This document shows positions 61,859-64,000 of a stretch of 64,000 bases of DNA, one piece after another. Each line of letters opens with the position of its first letter. Position 1 is the stretch's first letter. Origin of the DNA: Streptomyces sp. NRRL S-455 (GTDB lineage: Bacteria; Actinomycetota; Actinomycetes; Streptomycetales; Streptomycetaceae); contig NZ_JOCT01000015.1 in assembly GCF_000717875.1 (NCBI RefSeq), forward strand, positions 86,526 through 150,525, in the 5' to 3' direction. The notes beneath the pieces are model-generated. The model did no database searches. It was not told where the DNA came from and saw only the letters and a program-made list of their open reading frames with translations. A program made the translations under genes and the position numbers.

Positions 61859-63934
61859 TTACGCCGCCACCGGGTGCTTCTTCTCCGCAGCGGATGCCGC
61901 GGTGCCCTCGGACGCGGTGGTGGCGCCCGGGGCCGGCTTGCGCATGCCCTTCAGGACGACCACCAGAGCCGTCGTGACGCAGACGCCCGCGGCGATGGCG
62001 ACCAGGTAGAGCAGCGGGTTGCCGATCAGCGGGACCACGAAGATGCCGCCGTGCGGGGCCCGCAGGGTGGCGCCGAAGGCCATCGACAGGGCACCGGTGA
62101 TCGCGCCGCCCACCATGGAGGCCGGGATGACGCGCAGCGGGTCGGCCGCGGCGAACGGGATCGCGCCCTCGGAGATGAAGGAGGCGCCGAGCACCCAGGC
62201 GGCCTTGCCGTTCTCGCGCTCGGTCTGGTTGAAGAGCTTGCCGCGGATCGTGGTGGCCAGGGCCATGGCCAGCGGAGGCACCATGCCGGCCGCCATGACC
62301 GCCGCCATGATCTTCATCGCCGAGTCGCTGGGGCTGGCCACCGCGATACCGGCCGTGGCGAAGGTGTAGGCGACCTTGTTGACGGGGCCGCCGAGGTCGA
62401 AGCACATCATCAGGCCGAGGAGGGCGCCGAGCAGGATGGCGTTGCTGCCGGACAGGCCGTTCAGCCAGTCGGTCATGCCCTTCTGCGCCTCGGCGATGGG
62501 CTTGCCGATGACGACGAACATCAGGAACCCGACGATCGCCGAGGAGATCAGCGGGATCACCACCACCGGCATGATGCCGCGCAGCGCCGCCGGGACGTTC
62601 ACCTTCTGGATCGCCATCACCACGCCACCGGCGATCAGACCGGCCGCGAGACCGCCGAGGAAGCCCGCGTTGATGTTGAAGGCGATCATGCCGCCGACGA
62701 ACCCGGGGACGATGCCGGGCCGGTCGGCCATGCCGTAGGCGATGTAACCGGCGAGGACCGGGACGAGGAAGCCGAAGGCGACACCGCCGATCTGGAAGAG
62801 CAGGGCCGCCCAGCTGTCGGCCTGCGTCCAGAGGAAGTGCTCCATCACCGACGGGGCCTTGTCGACCTTGTAGCCGCCGATCGCGAAGCCCAGGGCGATC
62901 AGCAGACCGCCCGCCGCGACGAACGGCACCATGTAACTGACGCCGGACATCAGCCACTTGCGCAGCTTGGTGCCGTAGCCCTCGCCGGATTCGCCGCCGC
63001 GTTCCACCGGGGTGGCCGGGGCGGAGCCGGAGGTGACCTCGCCGCGGGCGGCCTTCTCGCGGACCTCGGCGATGAGTTCGGCGGGGCGGTTGATGCCCGC
63101 CTTCACTCCGACGTCGACGGTGGGCTTGCCGGCGAACCGCTCCTTCTCGCGTACGGGCACGTCGTGGGCGAAGATCACGGCGTCCGCCGCCGCGATGACC
63201 GCCGGGTCGAGCCGGGTGAAGCCGGCCGAGCCCTGGGGCTCGACGGTGACCTCGACGCCCGCCTCGCGGCCGGCGTTCTCCAGGGACTCGGCCGCCATGT
63301 AGGTGTGGGCGATGCCGGTGGGGCAGGAGGTGACGGCGACGATGCGGAACGGCTGCTCCTGCGCCGGGGCGGTGTCGTCGGTGACCGTGGCGGCGGCGGG
63401 AGAGGCCGCTCCCGCCGACGCCACGGTGTTCTCGGAACCCGCTTCGGCGGGCGTTTCGGCGGGTGCTTCGGCGGGCGTTTCGGCCTCGTCGGGTGCGTCG
63501 CCTCGGATCAGCGCCGCCGCGGCCGCCGCGTCGCCCACCGCGCGCAGGGCGTCGGTGAACTCCGCGTTCATCAGCTGCCGGGCCAGCGACGACAGGATCG
63601 TCAGATGGGCGTCGTCGGCACCGGCCGGTGCGGCGATCAGGAAGATCAGGTCGGCGGGGCCGTCGGCCGCGCCGAAGTCGATGCCGTTCGCGCTGCGGCC
63701 GAAGGCGAGCGTCGGCTCGGTGACGTGCTCGCTGCGGCAGTGCGGGATGCCGATGCCGCCGTCGAGGCCGGTCGGCATCTGGGCCTCGCGGGCGGCCACG
63801 TCGGCGAGGAAGCCGTCCAGGTCGGTCACCCGGCCCAGGGCCACCATGCGCTCGGCGAGGGCACGCGCCGCCGCTTCCTTGCTGTCGGCGGACAGGTCGA
63901 GATCGACCAGGTCCGCGGTGATCATGTCGCTCAT
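61859..63934 (-). CDS. fruA: PTS fructose-specific EIIABC component
   Basis: 691 residues: EIIA at 1-150 with phosphorylated His65 in GIGIPHCRSEH, an Ala/Glu-rich linker, EIIB at about 195-300 with Cys204 in TSCPTGIAHTYMAAESLENAG, and membrane EIIC from about 330 on (SGVSYMVPFVAAGGLLIALGFAIGG, GGPVNKVAY and further helices). It imports and phosphorylates fructose to fructose-1-phosphate. In streptomycetes fruK and the regulator fruR lie just upstream, outside the window. A short His-containing C-tail ends KKHPVAA. ATG start. Confidence 0.96.
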   Translation of the reverse strand: MSDMITADLVDLDLSADSKEAAARALAERMVALGRVTDLDGFLADVAAREAQMPTGLDGGIGIPHCRSEHVTEPTLAFGRSANGIDFGAADGPADLIFLIAAPAGADDAHLTILSSLARQLMNAEFTDALRAVGDAAAAAALIRGDAPDEAETPAEAPAETPAEAGSENTVASAGAASPAAATVTDDTAPAQEQPFRIVAVTSCPTGIAHTYMAAESLENAGREAGVEVTVEPQGSAGFTRLDPAVIAAADAVIFAHDVPVREKERFAGKPTVDVGVKAGINRPAELIAEVREKAARGEVTSGSAPATPVERGGESGEGYGTKLRKWLMSGVSYMVPFVAAGGLLIALGFAIGGYKVDKAPSVMEHFLWTQADSWAALLFQIGGVAFGFLVPVLAGYIAYGMADRPGIVPGFVGGMIAFNINAGFLGGLAAGLIAGGVVMAIQKVNVPAALRGIMPVVVIPLISSAIVGFLMFVVIGKPIAEAQKGMTDWLNGLSGSNAILLGALLGLMMCFDLGGPVNKVAYTFATAGIAVASPSDSAMKIMAAVMAAGMVPPLAMALATTIRGKLFNQTERENGKAAWVLGASFISEGAIPFAAADPLRVIPASMVGGAITGALSMAFGATLRAPHGGIFVVPLIGNPLLYLVAIAAGVCVTTALVVVLKGMRKPAPGATTASEGTAASAAEKKHPVAA

Positions 63935-64000
63935 CGCGGGCTCCTTAGCACGCGTATCGCCCGGGCAGTGGGGTGGGCGGGGGTGGGGACGGGGGTGCGG

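Overview
The window is high-GC actinobacterial DNA, almost certainly from a Streptomyces chromosome. Many starts are GTG or TTG, genes often overlap by ATGA or GTGA, and lineage-typical families are present: SsgA-like protein, DUF397/XRE pairs, an RpfB-like protein, the GlpR/Glp pair and DUF6227. The gene order from ksgA/ispE through pmt, paired PBPs, ssgE and cbiMQO to fruA matches, from memory, the conserved core of Streptomyces chromosomes. Most of the window is therefore core genome, with one clearly accessory block near the left end.

Left end (1-9.7 kb): the tail of a sodium:solute symporter and a small membrane protein; a WhiJ-type regulatory cluster (SpoIIAB-like ATPase, small partner, XRE regulator, DUF397 protein); then a minus-strand toxin/immunity pair. 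The toxin is a protein of about 1,640 residues with an export segment, a ricin-type lectin, a very long Ala-rich coiled-coil stalk, a self-cleaving Hint domain and a C-terminal RNase A-like CdiA-CT-type toxin. Its gene is followed 15 bp later by a CdiI-like immunity gene. This is the most interesting system here. An orphan response regulator with a degenerate receiver lies upstream.

9.9-22 kb: two paralogous membrane-anchored PQQ-type beta-propeller proteins, an ABC-F ATPase, ispE-ksgA, an RpfB-like resuscitation factor with a 24-bp tandem repeat, TatD and RsmI. 22-27.8 kb: protein O-mannosyltransferase, two tandem penicillin-binding transpeptidases and an ssgE-like gene, all cell-envelope functions. 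27.9-31.6 kb: an ECF-type nickel/cobalt transporter (CbiM-PDGLE fusion, CbiQ, CbiO) with a candidate Nur operator, then OhrR and Ohr for organic peroxide defence.

31.7-41.6 kb: serine hydrolase, DUF1876 protein, EamA exporter, YbaK-type deacylase; a three-gene Baeyer-Villiger operon (BVMO, alpha/beta hydrolase, SDR) divergent from a MerR regulator across a perfect 20-bp palindrome; exonuclease III, an acetyltransferase, a lipoprotein, a possible gene remnant, and tRNA-Ala(CGC). 41.7-47.8 kb: glpR, acetyltransferase, moaB/mogA, moaC, glp (moeA-like) and galU, with a folate-cycle ligase divergent. 47.8-64 kb: penicillin acylase-family Ntn hydrolase, cation/proton antiporter, MFS transporter, FmdB-type zinc ribbon, MTA phosphorylase, a SAF-domain protein, MscL, P1 peptidase, L,D-transpeptidase, DUF6227 protein, and the fructose PTS EIIABC gene at the right edge.

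Operators and terminators below were called by eye from inverted repeats. Functions rest on recognised motifs and recalled family knowledge; no database search was run.
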